Source: Teredinibacter franksiae (lineage in GTDB: Bacteria > Pseudomonadota > Gammaproteobacteria > Pseudomonadales > Cellvibrionaceae). Taken from it: 64,000 bases of DNA. Every line of letters starts with the position of its first letter. The first letter of the stretch is position 1. Below the pieces are notes generated by a model. It saw nothing but the letters and a program-made list of their open reading frames with translations. It had not been told where the DNA came from and searched no databases. Below, piece by piece: positions 15,789 to 25,062 of the stretch. A program made the position numbers and the translations under genes. The stretch spans positions 1-64,000 of the forward strand of contig NZ_JACJUV010000001.1 in the NCBI RefSeq assembly GCF_014218805.1, given 5' to 3'.

Positions 15789-18700
15789 CTAGTTACTTAT
15801 TCTAAACTTAAGTACCTTTTGTTTTTGATCAGGTTTGTTTAGCACGATATTTCTCGAAACTTCAGTTTGCTCTCGTGTGCCCCAGTTTTCGATCACTCGC
15901 ACATTAACCTTTGTCTTCAAGCCAAGCTTATTTGGGTTATCAGAGAAATACTTGGCAAAAATTTGGTATTTTCCATTTGGAGCACGTTCATTTTGATAAA
16001 ATTCCGGCCCATACCCCTGAGTCACGTCATTAGACATTATGCCTTTTGATCGCGTTACTTTGTGTTCGTAAAAACATTCCTCACCACTTGGTTCGACAAC
16101 ATGTAAATCGACATCAGTGCGGTCAGTATTCCAGCTAGTAACAATGAGCAGATCTAGTGACTCGGGAAACTCCGCCTTTAACTGTTTTTGCTTAATTTTT
16201 GCGTAATCTGCGCTATGAAAATCCACCTCGCTTTCAAGAGTACGCTCAATAAAACTCAAATAATCCATTTTGTGAATTGTCTCAAAATCCTTAAACCTAT
16301 TACCCCAGGATCCTGATAACCCCATTTCAAAATACAATAGCGCTAGATCATACATCCCGATTTTTTCAGAAAGGTTCGCGAGAAAATGATAAGACTGAGG
16401 CTCGAAAGGCCTGTAATCAAGTGCACGCTGATGTAGCTCATAAGCCACATCTGGATGCCCCCAGTACTCTGCGGCATAGGCAACATCACGCAAAATTGAC
16501 ACATCTGAAGGTGCTCGCTCCACCAAGTTACTCATAACTTTAATCGCGTCGCCGGAACCGAATGACTTAAAACGCCGCTCCGACTCCGAAACAACAAGCG
16601 CATAGATTTTTTCCTCCCTCATACCCTCTAAATAAGAATCACTAACCTGGCGTTGTAGTACGACCTTCGCATTTACATCACTTGAAGGTTTATTGAAGGA
16701 CTCTTGAGGCAATCGTTCGATCAACAAGTTAACGGAATGAGGAAGGCTCATGCTGACACTCTTTAACTCGCTAAGCTCTTTCAACTGCTCAATAAACGCT
16801 TTCTTTGGATCACTTAAAAGCGTTGCAATATTCTCGGCCAACGCGCTAAATAAATCAGTAACCTGAGTCGACTTTACCACATAGGCATCTTGCTCTGGTT
16901 CAATATTGTATCGCTTGTAATCCTCGTCTGATTCCAACATCAATAATGAACTAGATGACCCAGGTACTTTAAAGTGATTGGCGTATGCGGCCGCGACCTT
17001 TCGCTCTAGATCACCTAAGCCTTCTAGTTGGGCAACAGCGACTTGCCCGTATACTCTTGCCGTTAAGGTTGAGGGTAATAATCTTTTAAGTGGCACTTCG
17101 ACATCGAGAGTCTTATTCGGGGCCGACAAAGCAAAACGCACCTCTGAACCCAGCTCGCCTATTTTACGAGCAGCAATTGTTATAGATTGCCCTGGGTAAA
17201 TCACGCCAGGTCGTCCGGCTAACAAAACATCTTCAGCACCAACTAATTCAACACTATCAATCGACCAGGGCAACGCATTGTGAGCTGTCGCAAGCGAACT
17301 GATTTTGCTTTTGTCTGGCAAATGAAAACTTGCACCACCGATTTCGCGAACAAGGTGATCCAATAATTCTTTATCTTCTCCCTCCATGCCAAGCCGATAG
17401 GCGAACAACTTTCCATTTAGACTATTTTTTAACTTCTCAGATAATGACCATGGATTCTGATCGCCCCAAGTTACAGAACCATCGCTGTATAAAAAAAGGT
17501 CGTAAGATGCTTGTGTTTCGAGCCAATCAATATCAACAGCAGATTCTAGGGCTCTAGACAAATCGGTCGCCCCTTCTAGGATTAAGCTATACAGATAGGA
17601 TTCGAGCGTTTTTCGATTAGCCTGAGTATTAGCCACAAACTCTGGTTTCCACCAATGCGCGCTCGTATTAAAACTTAGAAGCGAAAATGTTTCGATGTTT
17701 TTTTCATTTTTAACGAGCGTCTCCAGTAATAGCTCCACCCAAAGATGAAATTTTTCAGGAGATGCACTCAATGAGGTATCTAATACAAACACCGCTTTAG
17801 GATTATTGTTAGCCGGAATTTGTGGGAGTTCGGCGAGCCATTGAATAGCAACATACTCTTCCACCTCATCCATGCCCACCAAAGCCGGGATTTGATCAGC
17901 GCCAACTTTCACTCTAAGACCATTCAACATTTTCCCAGTAAACGTTCCTTGTAAAACGCCATTTTGTACCGCTGGCACTACTAGGCTTTTCAGCTCTGTG
18001 TCGACGATACGCTGAATACTTACAGCATCTGGGTGAATATGACCAAAACTAAGATGAACGCGTTTTTCTATCGATGTACTTCCCAACGGCAAGTCTAAAT
18101 AAAGTTCATCGTCAAAACGCTGCAAATCTATGTCGTACCCGATCACGATACGATTAACCGACTTTGGCATTAAAGGAAATACGTTAGCCGTAAAAATTCC
18201 TGCTCCAGCCCACTCCAGCAAAGCAGGGTCAATTTGTCGCGAAACGGTGTCTTCATATGCGAAAGCTGCTTTTTTCCGCGACACCATTACGGCTTCTTTC
18301 GGCTCTTTCCATAACGCCTTATGCTTCTCGCTTAGAGCCTTTGTACTCAAATAACCAGCCGAAACAGTTTCTTCAGAAACCGTTAGCTCACCAGTTAATG
18401 AAACTTCATTAAGTTTTTGGGCTTCTCCAAATGCGAAATAGTAAGGCTTTGCGCCATCGGGTAAGCGAAACTTAAAATCCCCCTCTAAAGTCTGGTCGTG
18501 TGGGTTGATATATAAACCTTCGATCACGACCCTAGCCCTAAACCCATCGATTTGAACCTTTACATCGATCGCTTCTGGCTCGATTGCCTCATCATCACCA
18601 ACTGATACTACCGCTGTATTAGCTTGTTCACCTGCAGCACGCCATGTTTTTTCTTTCGCTTTCGCTTCGCTATCGAATGAGTCCTCATCATCTTCCGAGC

Positions 18701-18866
18701 CTATGCCAGAAGCCCTAACACCAGAGACAACGACTTCCTCAACCCTGGGCTCTCCTGAATACGCCGCATCCGTAGCATCAGCTGGAGCGAAGTCATAGGT
18801 AGAAGAGCAAGAAAGCAAACCTATAATTGATAAATAGAGTGCGATGTGCAAACAAAACTTATTCAT
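15789..18866 (-). CDS. VIT/VWA-domain lipoprotein with TPR and C-terminal YfaP-like domain
   Basis: 1025 aa. It begins with a type II signal peptide and lipobox (IIGLLSCSS, Cys20), so it is probably a membrane-anchored lipoprotein. Residues about 41-52 read VEEVVVSGVRAS, a segment usually seen at the mature start of TonB-dependent receptors. Residues about 100-235 form a VIT domain (inter-alpha-trypsin type), and about 345-530 a von Willebrand A domain with the MIDAS start FVLDTSLSAS. About 810-870 is TPR-like (VAYELHQRALDYRPFEPQSY). The final about 115 residues (SWNTDRTDVDLHVVEPSGEE) resemble the DUF2135/YfaP type. It has no LPxTG-like sorting tail. The gene stands alone with gene relics on both sides. 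Likely role: cell-surface metal-dependent protein interaction; exact function unknown. Confidence 0.85.
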   Translation of the reverse strand: MNKFCLHIALYLSIIGLLSCSSTYDFAPADATDAAYSGEPRVEEVVVSGVRASGIGSEDDEDSFDSEAKAKEKTWRAAGEQANTAVVSVGDDEAIEPEAIDVKVQIDGFRARVVIEGLYINPHDQTLEGDFKFRLPDGAKPYYFAFGEAQKLNEVSLTGELTVSEETVSAGYLSTKALSEKHKALWKEPKEAVMVSRKKAAFAYEDTVSRQIDPALLEWAGAGIFTANVFPLMPKSVNRIVIGYDIDLQRFDDELYLDLPLGSTSIEKRVHLSFGHIHPDAVSIQRIVDTELKSLVVPAVQNGVLQGTFTGKMLNGLRVKVGADQIPALVGMDEVEEYVAIQWLAELPQIPANNNPKAVFVLDTSLSASPEKFHLWVELLLETLVKNEKNIETFSLLSFNTSAHWWKPEFVANTQANRKTLESYLYSLILEGATDLSRALESAVDIDWLETQASYDLFLYSDGSVTWGDQNPWSLSEKLKNSLNGKLFAYRLGMEGEDKELLDHLVREIGGASFHLPDKSKISSLATAHNALPWSIDSVELVGAEDVLLAGRPGVIYPGQSITIAARKIGELGSEVRFALSAPNKTLDVEVPLKRLLPSTLTARVYGQVAVAQLEGLGDLERKVAAAYANHFKVPGSSSSLLMLESDEDYKRYNIEPEQDAYVVKSTQVTDLFSALAENIATLLSDPKKAFIEQLKELSELKSVSMSLPHSVNLLIERLPQESFNKPSSDVNAKVVLQRQVSDSYLEGMREEKIYALVVSESERRFKSFGSGDAIKVMSNLVERAPSDVSILRDVAYAAEYWGHPDVAYELHQRALDYRPFEPQSYHFLANLSEKIGMYDLALLYFEMGLSGSWGNRFKDFETIHKMDYLSFIERTLESEVDFHSADYAKIKQKQLKAEFPESLDLLIVTSWNTDRTDVDLHVVEPSGEECFYEHKVTRSKGIMSNDVTQGYGPEFYQNERAPNGKYQIFAKYFSDNPNKLGLKTKVNVRVIENWGTREQTEVSRNIVLNKPDQKQKVLKFRISN

Positions 18867-18979
18867 TATTTTTCCCTATTCTATATGACGAACTTAGCGT
18901 CGCGATACTACCTATAACACACTACCCTCCCCTAATATTGGGGAACAAAAACGCATACATTTCAGGCTTGAGGGCCGAC

Positions 18980-19294
18980 TTAATAAGGCTGACGCTTATC
19001 GGCCAAAAGCGGACGTTGAAAATAGCGTATCAAATGTAAGGCCTGACTCCTGTCACTTGACCGCTGCCATTCCTCGGCAGGAATAAAGGCTAAGACCTCC
19101 TTCATGTTTGACCGCCACACTTCTCTACCGAGATATTTCAAAAGAGAGGAAGGGTAATAATCCGATTCAGGTATTTCATGTTTTTGATTAGTAAGTGCCC
19201 GTGCATAAACAGGCGTTTTTAAAATCTTTTTGCCATCACGATCTTTCTTGTTGGTAGCGTGCTGCTCATTCGTGTTCGCCCAGCCGCCTTTATT
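18980..19294 (-). pseudogene. Unrecognised start-less coding remnant
   Basis: About 105 codons are open on the minus strand with protein-like composition: GGWANTNEQHATNKKDRDGK, then SSLLKYLGREVWRSNMKEVL, and FIPAEEWQRSS, ending RQPY and TAA at 18980. An in-frame TAG lies just upstream and no ATG precedes the coherent part, so it looks like the truncated end of a lost gene. I do not recognise the family. Confidence 0.35.
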
Positions 19295-19369
19295 CTAAAG
19301 CTGTCCAACTTTAGTTCGATTCGGCTATTTCAGTTCGATAGCCCTATATTCATCGTAGGTCACAGCTAA

Positions 19370-19951
19370 TTATCCTTGGTTAGTAGCTGATTTCAAGTTG
19401 TAAAAACCGCTAATTTTACGTCCTATTTTGTCAATCGCAGCGCTTCCACCCGCAATTACACCACCGGTCAAAACGACATCGATGAACGTAAAAAGGTTTG
19501 CCTGCACCTGAGTTAAGTGATCCGCCGTGTCTAAATCAACAAATCCTGACAATACCCTAACACCTACTAAGCTTATTAATAAACCAAACACAAAACTTAT
19601 CCAATATGCTCTTTTGGCTGTCCCTAACCTATAGAGCTCAAATTCATTTTCTTTTTCCTTTAGAGCTTCTATATCACTATTATTACTGCTAGATGAATCT
19701 AGCCCCTGAAGTCTAGCAATTTCTTGCTTAAGGATTTGCCTATCTGGAGCCCTAACAGGTACAAGAATGGCCTCAATCGACCTTTCCATAAACACTGAGA
19801 TCACAAACATTGACGCCACAATAGCTGCTATATCTGAGTCAGATATAGCTTTAAATTCAATCGGGAAAAAATTACCTACGGCTATAGATAAAAAAGTTAG
19901 AAGAAGTATTACAACGATGCCAATCGCTTCAAAAATATGTGTTTTCTTCAT
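19370..19951 (-). CDS. Uncharacterised four-helix membrane protein
   Basis: 193 aa. Two hydrophobic helices near the N-terminus (IVVILLLTFLSIAVGNFF and IAAIVASMFVISVFME), a charged, likely coiled-coil cytoplasmic loop (about 70-108, rich in Lys/Glu/Asp with a Ser/Asn run), then two more helices (AYWISFVFGLLISLVGVRVL and VVLTGGVIAGGSAAID). The last part, GGVIAGGSAAIDKIGRKI, is Gly/Ala-rich. No family recognised. A small inner-membrane protein of unknown role, apparently monocistronic. Confidence 0.6.
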   Translation of the reverse strand: MKKTHIFEAIGIVVILLLTFLSIAVGNFFPIEFKAISDSDIAAIVASMFVISVFMERSIEAILVPVRAPDRQILKQEIARLQGLDSSSSNNSDIEALKEKENEFELYRLGTAKRAYWISFVFGLLISLVGVRVLSGFVDLDTADHLTQVQANLFTFIDVVLTGGVIAGGSAAIDKIGRKISGFYNLKSATNQG

Positions 19952-20195
19952 ATTTATTCCTTGGCTATATGTACTCGACTAACGGATTTTTGTGATATCC
20001 ATCATCTTGAAATATCGTCGAATCCGTATTGTCATGGGAATGCCCCGCCGCCGCCTGAGAACGATCGATCTGCATTCCCTCTAACTTATTCTGAAGAACA
20101 CAAAAACCCGGCCTTTGGCGTGTTATTGTGGAGAGCACATCGATTGTGACTAATGTTGTTACTCCAGCGGGTAGCAATTCATCTGCTTCGCATAA

Positions 20196-20564
20196 CTAAT
20201 AGTCTTCTAGCTCCGAATCATCATCACTATCAGAATCGATTATGGGTGGTTTATCACGCGCTATAGTGTCGATTTTCCCCCTTCTAGATTCAAGCGCGCT
20301 AGCGAGCTTGGTTGCCGCCATGTCAACGGCCTTATAAAAGTCCTTATCGCTTGCTGAAGCACTAATGGAATCACCCATATACCGTGTTATTACGTCAATT
20401 TTCTGGACGTTACGTTCAATCTTAATATTGACTTGTAGTGATTCAATGCCTGCAAATTTCCTTTCGAGTTTGCCGAGTTTTTTGACAGCAATGGATTTCA
20501 TCCCATCGGTAATATCTACGTGATGCCCTTCCAATTCAATTTTCAAGTCGTACTCCCGTACCAA
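20196..20564 (-). CDS. hpf: Ribosome hibernation promoting factor / RaiA family
   Basis: 122 aa. The first about 95 residues match the HPF/RaiA (YfiA) fold: LKIELEGHHVDITDGMKSIA, KLGKLERKFAGI, VNIKIERNVQKIDVITRY, and KDFYKAVDMAATKLASAL. These proteins bind the 30S A/P sites and help to make inactive 70S or 100S ribosomes in stationary phase. The acidic tail (DSDSDDDSELEDY) is typical of the short form, and there is no C-terminal dimerisation domain of long HPF. It is not in the usual rpoN-hpf-ptsN cluster, so it may be a second paralogue. Monocistronic. Confidence 0.88.
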   Translation of the reverse strand: MVREYDLKIELEGHHVDITDGMKSIAVKKLGKLERKFAGIESLQVNIKIERNVQKIDVITRYMGDSISASASDKDFYKAVDMAATKLASALESRRGKIDTIARDKPPIIDSDSDDDSELEDY

Positions 20565-21004
20565 TTCTGATGTTTAAACATTTACAAAAATGCGTTCATT
20601 AAAGCATTTATACTCGAGAATCCAATATATCAATATTTCGATTTCTAGCAACCCTAAGAATGAACATCTGTGAGCATTTTCGACTTAAATTAGGTTGGGT
20701 TTCAAGTCGCTACGGACGGCTTTCTTAGCTAATTTGGTGCGCGCGTCAAGACTCGAGATATGGCCCCGTAAGAGTTTGCATTTAAGACCGTTTAATAATT
20801 GAGCGCAACGACTCAATCGACAGGTTGGGCTTAGCCTAGGTCAGCTCTAGATGGAGTCAGCCATAGAACAGCATTTCCGCTAATACTACGAGTTACCGTT
20901 GACAGTCAACGTCCGCTTACAACCATTAAAAGAAGCGCCCCACGCATTATTCGATCTCGTCTCGAAAATACCTTGCCTGCATCATCAGACAAATCGCTGG
21001 TCTT

Positions 21005-21147
21005 TTATCGTATGAGCTCTATTGGGCGCATGGGGAGGCCATATTGAAGTCGCAATATGGCATGATCCCTAATGCCATTTTCGGGATCTATGAGGGTATT
21101 TCTAAACAACCTATCTCTGTCATCTTCCGTGTGATATTCAGGCCTTG
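21005..21147 (-). pseudogene. Tyrosine recombinase N-terminal catalytic-region fragment
   Basis: The frame reads NGIRDHAILRLQYGLPMRPI and then ELIR, followed by TAA. RDHAILxLxYGxxxRPIELxR is the box around the first catalytic Arg of integrase-family recombinases. It is bounded upstream by an in-frame TGA, so only this piece survives. With the pieces at 15362-15530 and 14045-14197 it covers three different parts of a recombinase catalytic domain. Confidence 0.65.
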
Positions 21148-21391
21148 CCACAACAGTTCAGATCTCCTTATCGACGATTTTGAACTCAAATTAGCACGTA
21201 CAAATGGCGCAAACAAGCTATACACATGCCACGATTCATAACTTACCGGAAGTCGTCCACAGCGCAAAAAGCGAAGATATTTCAACCACCTCTCATCAGC
21301 GTTTGGATGACTAACTGATCGATTTGGCCAAAAGCTCGTCGTTCAGCGGATTTTTGACCCCGTTAACTTACACCCCGTTAACCCTGCTATA

Positions 21392-21529
21392 GGCAATTCC
21401 GGGCGTATCCTTGACACACGCGAAACGGTTATTCCTTATACTCTCTATATCATCCCCTACCGATTCAGACCTCGACTGAACCGCATTGAAGTTTCTGAGT
21501 ATTTCCCACGCTTCGCGACGCCTACTTAA
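21392..21529 (+). pseudogene. ParE-like (RelE superfamily) toxin fragment
   Basis: The frame reads GNSGRILDTRETVIPYTLYI followed by IPYRF and NRIEV. This matches the conserved end of ParE toxins (GRxxxxTRExVIxxTxYIIPYRV). The final expected HxxRR box appears only in another frame, and no start is visible upstream. A decayed toxin of a toxin-antitoxin pair; no antitoxin seen. Confidence 0.5.
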
Positions 21530-21948
21530 GCGTGTTAGCTTTGGCTCTACGGAGTGGTCTGGACATGCCAGTAGCCGGTTTAAGCGGGAGGTACTTTAGA
21601 TACCGGAGGATCCGGCACAGTCACAATTAATGTTAATTTTCAATGTAACACCTAGCGCACCTTTTACCCTCTGATTAAGCCGAGAACGTGTGCTGTGGCG
21701 GTCTTGAAGGATAGGGTACGACAATTTGGCCAAACTACATATATATCCAATTCCCCCCAAATATGGTGTTCTCAGCACCTTACTCAAGCGGACTATTGCG
21801 GGCTTCCCGCCTAGCACTTCTTTATCGTCGGCTCCACGCCCTAACCCTATAATTTTTGCCCCATTTCTTCGCTGAAAGACTATGCTTTTATAAAGCCTCC
21901 GCTCATACGACATTGTGTTTGTCACCTATGTAAAGGTACTCCTGCTGC

Positions 21949-22614
21949 TTGATCAGTCGAAGCCACTCTATTCAATGGTATTGTATTGCATTGCTGCTCT
22001 GCGTTGCTTTGGTAAGCAATGGCGAACCCTATTGGGACAAATTGGTGGATCTAGCAGAACAGCGTTACGGTACCAAGGGAAAACACACTGTTGGCCAATG
22101 GCGCGTGCTTCTGGAGGTTAACGAAACTGCTCAAGAAACAGCTAAGCTAATGCAGGTTAATGATTTCTTCAATCAACGTGTACGTTTTAATAGTGATATC
22201 GCGATTTGGGGAAAGAAAGATTATTGGGCTACGCCGCTGGAAACAATGGGGACTTTACAGGGTGACTGTGAGGATTTTAGTATCGCAAAATATGTTAGCC
22301 TGTTAAAACTTGGTATCTCTGTTGATAAGCTCCGGCTTGTGTATGTAAAAGCCAAACTTAACACCGGCCGGGTGCAGGCACATATGGTATTGGCCTACTA
22401 TGCCAAGCCCAAAGCCGAACCACTCATTCTCGACAACCTCAGCACCCTAATACTACCTGCGTCAAAGCGCCCAGATTTAACACCTGTATTCAGTTTTAAT
22501 AGCGCCGGTTTGTGGGTGGGGAATAGTACGGAGCCCAAAGTCAAAAAACCTCAGACACGCCTATCTCGCTGGCGTGAAGTACTAACCCGAATGCAACTTG
22601 AAGGCATACAATAA
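21949..22614 (+). CDS. lapG: LapG-type periplasmic transglutaminase-like cysteine protease
   Basis: 221 aa, best start TTG 21949, which gives a signal peptide (IALLLCVALVSNG). The bacterial transglutaminase-like protease core is intact: DYWATPLETMGTLQGDCEDF carries the catalytic Cys with the acidic calcium-site pattern, QAHMVLAYY carries the catalytic His, and LILDN the Asp. LapG cleaves the N-terminal retention module of LapA-type adhesins at a TAAG/PAAG site and so frees the cell from a biofilm. The gene overlaps the longer frame of lapD and is separated from its true start by 19 nt, so the two form one operon. The cognate adhesin with a matching site is encoded downstream on the other strand. 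Confidence 0.93.
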   Translation: MISRSHSIQWYCIALLLCVALVSNGEPYWDKLVDLAEQRYGTKGKHTVGQWRVLLEVNETAQETAKLMQVNDFFNQRVRFNSDIAIWGKKDYWATPLETMGTLQGDCEDFSIAKYVSLLKLGISVDKLRLVYVKAKLNTGRVQAHMVLAYYAKPKAEPLILDNLSTLILPASKRPDLTPVFSFNSAGLWVGNSTEPKVKKPQTRLSRWREVLTRMQLEGIQ

Positions 22615-22633
22615 TTGGAACTGGATAACGGCA

Positions 22634-24568
22634 ATGTCTTTGTATAAACAGCTTTGGATATCACTTATTTTGCTCATGATAGCTTCTTTCATTGGGAGCT
22701 TTTACTTTAGTTGTATTTCAGCCAAAAACTATTTAGAGGAACAGCTATCTGTTAAAAATATCGATAATGCCACAACCTTGGCATTATCTCTTTCCTCAAG
22801 CCCACAAGATAGCCTTACGATGGAACTGTTTGTTAACTCTCAGTTCGATCTGGGTCACTATCAATTTATTAGCCTAGTGGATTCGCAAGGGCAAATAATT
22901 GCAGTGCAATACGATGATAGAGACTACAGGGAGGCACCTGTGTGGTTAACCACCCTATTTCCCATAAACATTAAGCCCGGTATTGCCAATGTAAGTAACG
23001 GCTGGCAGCAGGTTGCAACTTTAACGCTAAGTAGCCATGTGCGATTTGCCTACAAGCAGCTGTGGATTAATGTAAAACAGTTATTTTACTATTTTTCGTT
23101 GATTACACTCACGTTCGGCGTACTGGGCAGTGTCACTCTTCGTTGGCTGACAAAACCCCTTCAGCAAGCTGTTTCACAGGCAAACGCTATTGGCAACAAA
23201 CGCTTTGTAACCACTAAAGAACCTCGCACTTTAGAGTTTCGTGCGGTTATTCGTTCTTTGAATAAACTTTCCGCACATGTCCAGAATATGTTGGAAGACG
23301 AATCGAGTAAGCTAGAAAACCACATACAGAAAACGCAAAGAGATGAGGTAACAGGGCTCTATAATCGAGAACCTTTGCTTGGGCATCTTACTTCTTTGTT
23401 AAACAAACAAGATGAATACGCTCATGGTGCACTTATTCTTGTTAGAATTATTGATCTTTTAGTTTTAAACCAAAAGGAAGGCCGGCAGGAAATCGATTTA
23501 CTGCTATCTCGTTTTGGCATTACATTAACAGAGGTTTGTGCTAGCCACTCAAGCAACGGCCTGACGGGTCGTTTAAACGGTTCTGACTTTCTTGTTGTAC
23601 TGCCTGCTTGTGACGACGCGGCAGAAAGTGCTGGCCGGGAGATCTATGAAAAATTATTAACGGTATGCCGTGAATGCGGGCTTGGGCACGCAAAATTGCT
23701 GGCATCTAGCACCGCTTATTACGCTGATGAAGATACGAGCAAGATACTGACTCGATTAGACAATGGGCTTCAGAACGCTGCTTACAAAGAAACGCCTTCG
23801 TGCATTTTTATCGATGCTCAAGTGCCTACGCCCCCCCATGTAAAACAACACGACTGGCGGCAGTACCTCAATACAGCGCTGTCAAAATGCCTCTTTAATA
23901 TGCAACTTGTACCTGTTTATTCGGTGCAAAAGGCCCTAATACATTGGGAGGCGTCATTGCAGCTGTTAGATGAACAGGGAAGTTATATTCAAGCATCAGC
24001 GTTCATGCCTCATGTCTCCCGGCTGGGGCTAAGCACACAACTCGATTATAGGGTGGTTGAAATGGCTATTGACCATATCAAGAAAAATGCTATTCCCTTA
24101 GCGATTCACTTGTCCGCCAGCACACTAACGAACCCGCCATTGATGGGAAAAATATCAGCACTTATCCAACAAAACTCTCAGCTTTCGCATTACCTTAGTA
24201 TCCAATTCTCTGAACATGGTGTCTGTCAAAACATTGATGGCTTAAGGGCTTTTTGCCAATTGCTTGCGCCCTATAAATGCAAGGTAGGTATTGCGCATGC
24301 AGGGCAAGAAATTAAACATATTGGTAAGGTGCATGACCTAGGCTTGCACTATGTAAAAATTGATCAGACTTTCATTCAAAATATAAACGATACACCGGCT
24401 CACCAGGTGTACCTAAGAGGGTTTTGCAGTATTCTGCATTCAATTGGCTTACAAGCCATTGCTATGGGCGTGAGCCATATCGATGAGTGGGAGGCTCTTG
24501 TTCACCTGGGTATCGATGGCGGATCCGGTAAACATTTTGTTGATAGCCCGGGGGGAAACGAAGACTAA
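22634..24568 (+). CDS. lapD: LapD-type c-di-GMP receptor with degenerate GGDEF and EAL domains
   Basis: 645 aa from ATG 22634 (MSLYKQLWIS, the usual LapD start); an upstream frame start at 22598 lies inside lapG. N-terminal membrane helix, periplasmic output domain with NGWQQVATLTLSSHVRFAYK, where the Trp corresponds to the LapG-binding Trp of known LapD, then a second helix (FSLITLTFGVLGSVTLRWL) and a HAMP linker. The GGDEF site reads LNGSDF and the EAL motif reads WEASLQ, so neither domain should be catalytic, as in known LapD. At high c-di-GMP the protein sequesters LapG; at low levels it releases it. Converges on the next gene with a 4-base overlap. Confidence 0.93.
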   Translation: MSLYKQLWISLILLMIASFIGSFYFSCISAKNYLEEQLSVKNIDNATTLALSLSSSPQDSLTMELFVNSQFDLGHYQFISLVDSQGQIIAVQYDDRDYREAPVWLTTLFPINIKPGIANVSNGWQQVATLTLSSHVRFAYKQLWINVKQLFYYFSLITLTFGVLGSVTLRWLTKPLQQAVSQANAIGNKRFVTTKEPRTLEFRAVIRSLNKLSAHVQNMLEDESSKLENHIQKTQRDEVTGLYNREPLLGHLTSLLNKQDEYAHGALILVRIIDLLVLNQKEGRQEIDLLLSRFGITLTEVCASHSSNGLTGRLNGSDFLVVLPACDDAAESAGREIYEKLLTVCRECGLGHAKLLASSTAYYADEDTSKILTRLDNGLQNAAYKETPSCIFIDAQVPTPPHVKQHDWRQYLNTALSKCLFNMQLVPVYSVQKALIHWEASLQLLDEQGSYIQASAFMPHVSRLGLSTQLDYRVVEMAIDHIKKNAIPLAIHLSASTLTNPPLMGKISALIQQNSQLSHYLSIQFSEHGVCQNIDGLRAFCQLLAPYKCKVGIAHAGQEIKHIGKVHDLGLHYVKIDQTFIQNINDTPAHQVYLRGFCSILHSIGLQAIAMGVSHIDEWEALVHLGIDGGSGKHFVDSPGGNED

Positions 24569-24894
24569 AAAAAGCCCTCATCATCCGAAAACAAATCCAA
24601 GTGTGTCGCTAGCTTACCGCGCAAGGACCTCCTGTCCCGCATTTTTTCTTGCGCTTTTTCGGGTAAATCTGTAAATAAAATATAGTTTTTTGCCACTAGA
24701 ACGTCTATTAAATCTTCCACAACTCGAATGAAATCCAGATCGGATTCCGCCATTTTAGTTTGGCTGTCTCCCACTAACTCAATAAATTTCAGTATTGCGG
24801 GGTCATCTTTTTCGAGTAGCTCCGAAAATTCTTTGTCGGGTGACTGGCTTATCGCTATAACTTCTTCTTCGCTATTTCGCTTCACGTACGGCAT
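24565..24894 (-). CDS. Conserved small protein often annotated as tryptophan-synthase-beta-like
   Basis: 109 aa starting MPYVKRNSEEEVIAISQSPD, with KDDPAILKFIELVG, SDLDFIRVVEDLIDVL, FTDLPEKAQEKM and RRSLRGKL. This pattern matches a short family common in gammaproteobacteria that carries the misleading label of tryptophan synthase beta-like; it has no PLP site and is far too short. Mostly helical, cytosolic, function unknown. Its stop overlaps that of lapD on the opposite strand. Confidence 0.75.
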   Translation of the reverse strand: MPYVKRNSEEEVIAISQSPDKEFSELLEKDDPAILKFIELVGDSQTKMAESDLDFIRVVEDLIDVLVAKNYILFTDLPEKAQEKMRDRRSLRGKLATHLDLFSDDEGFF

Positions 24895-25062
24895 GTTACA
24901 CCTTCCCTTTTAACAGACACTTGCAGATTATTGAACAATCTACATCCGCGGTCGTTGCGACGTTAAAACAGGTTAAAAATTTTATTTACCCTAAATAATA
25001 ATATTATTCGCCTGTTCTTACCTTAAATACAGGCCTGCCTTGAAGTCGTTTTCAATAACGTA

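Larger units (their letters stand above)
20565..21948. other. Gene-poor stretch with recombinase and toxin relics
   Basis: About 1.4 kb without an intact gene between hpf and lapG. It contains a tyrosine-recombinase piece (21005-21147, minus) and a ParE-like toxin piece (21392-21529, plus). A minus-strand frame at 21596-21925 has no recognisable content. The promoter of lapGD should lie near its right end, but I cannot place it. Confidence 0.5.

Noticed and set aside
19965..20177. 70-codon minus-strand frame between the membrane protein and hpf
   Set aside because: Composition is not clearly protein-like and no family was seen; left unannotated.
21596..21925. 109-codon minus-strand frame upstream of lapG
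   Set aside because: No recognisable motif; it occupies the probable lapGD promoter region.
22598..22633. Upstream start for lapD
   Set aside because: It lies within the lapG end, and ATG 22634 gives the family's typical MSLxKQL start.
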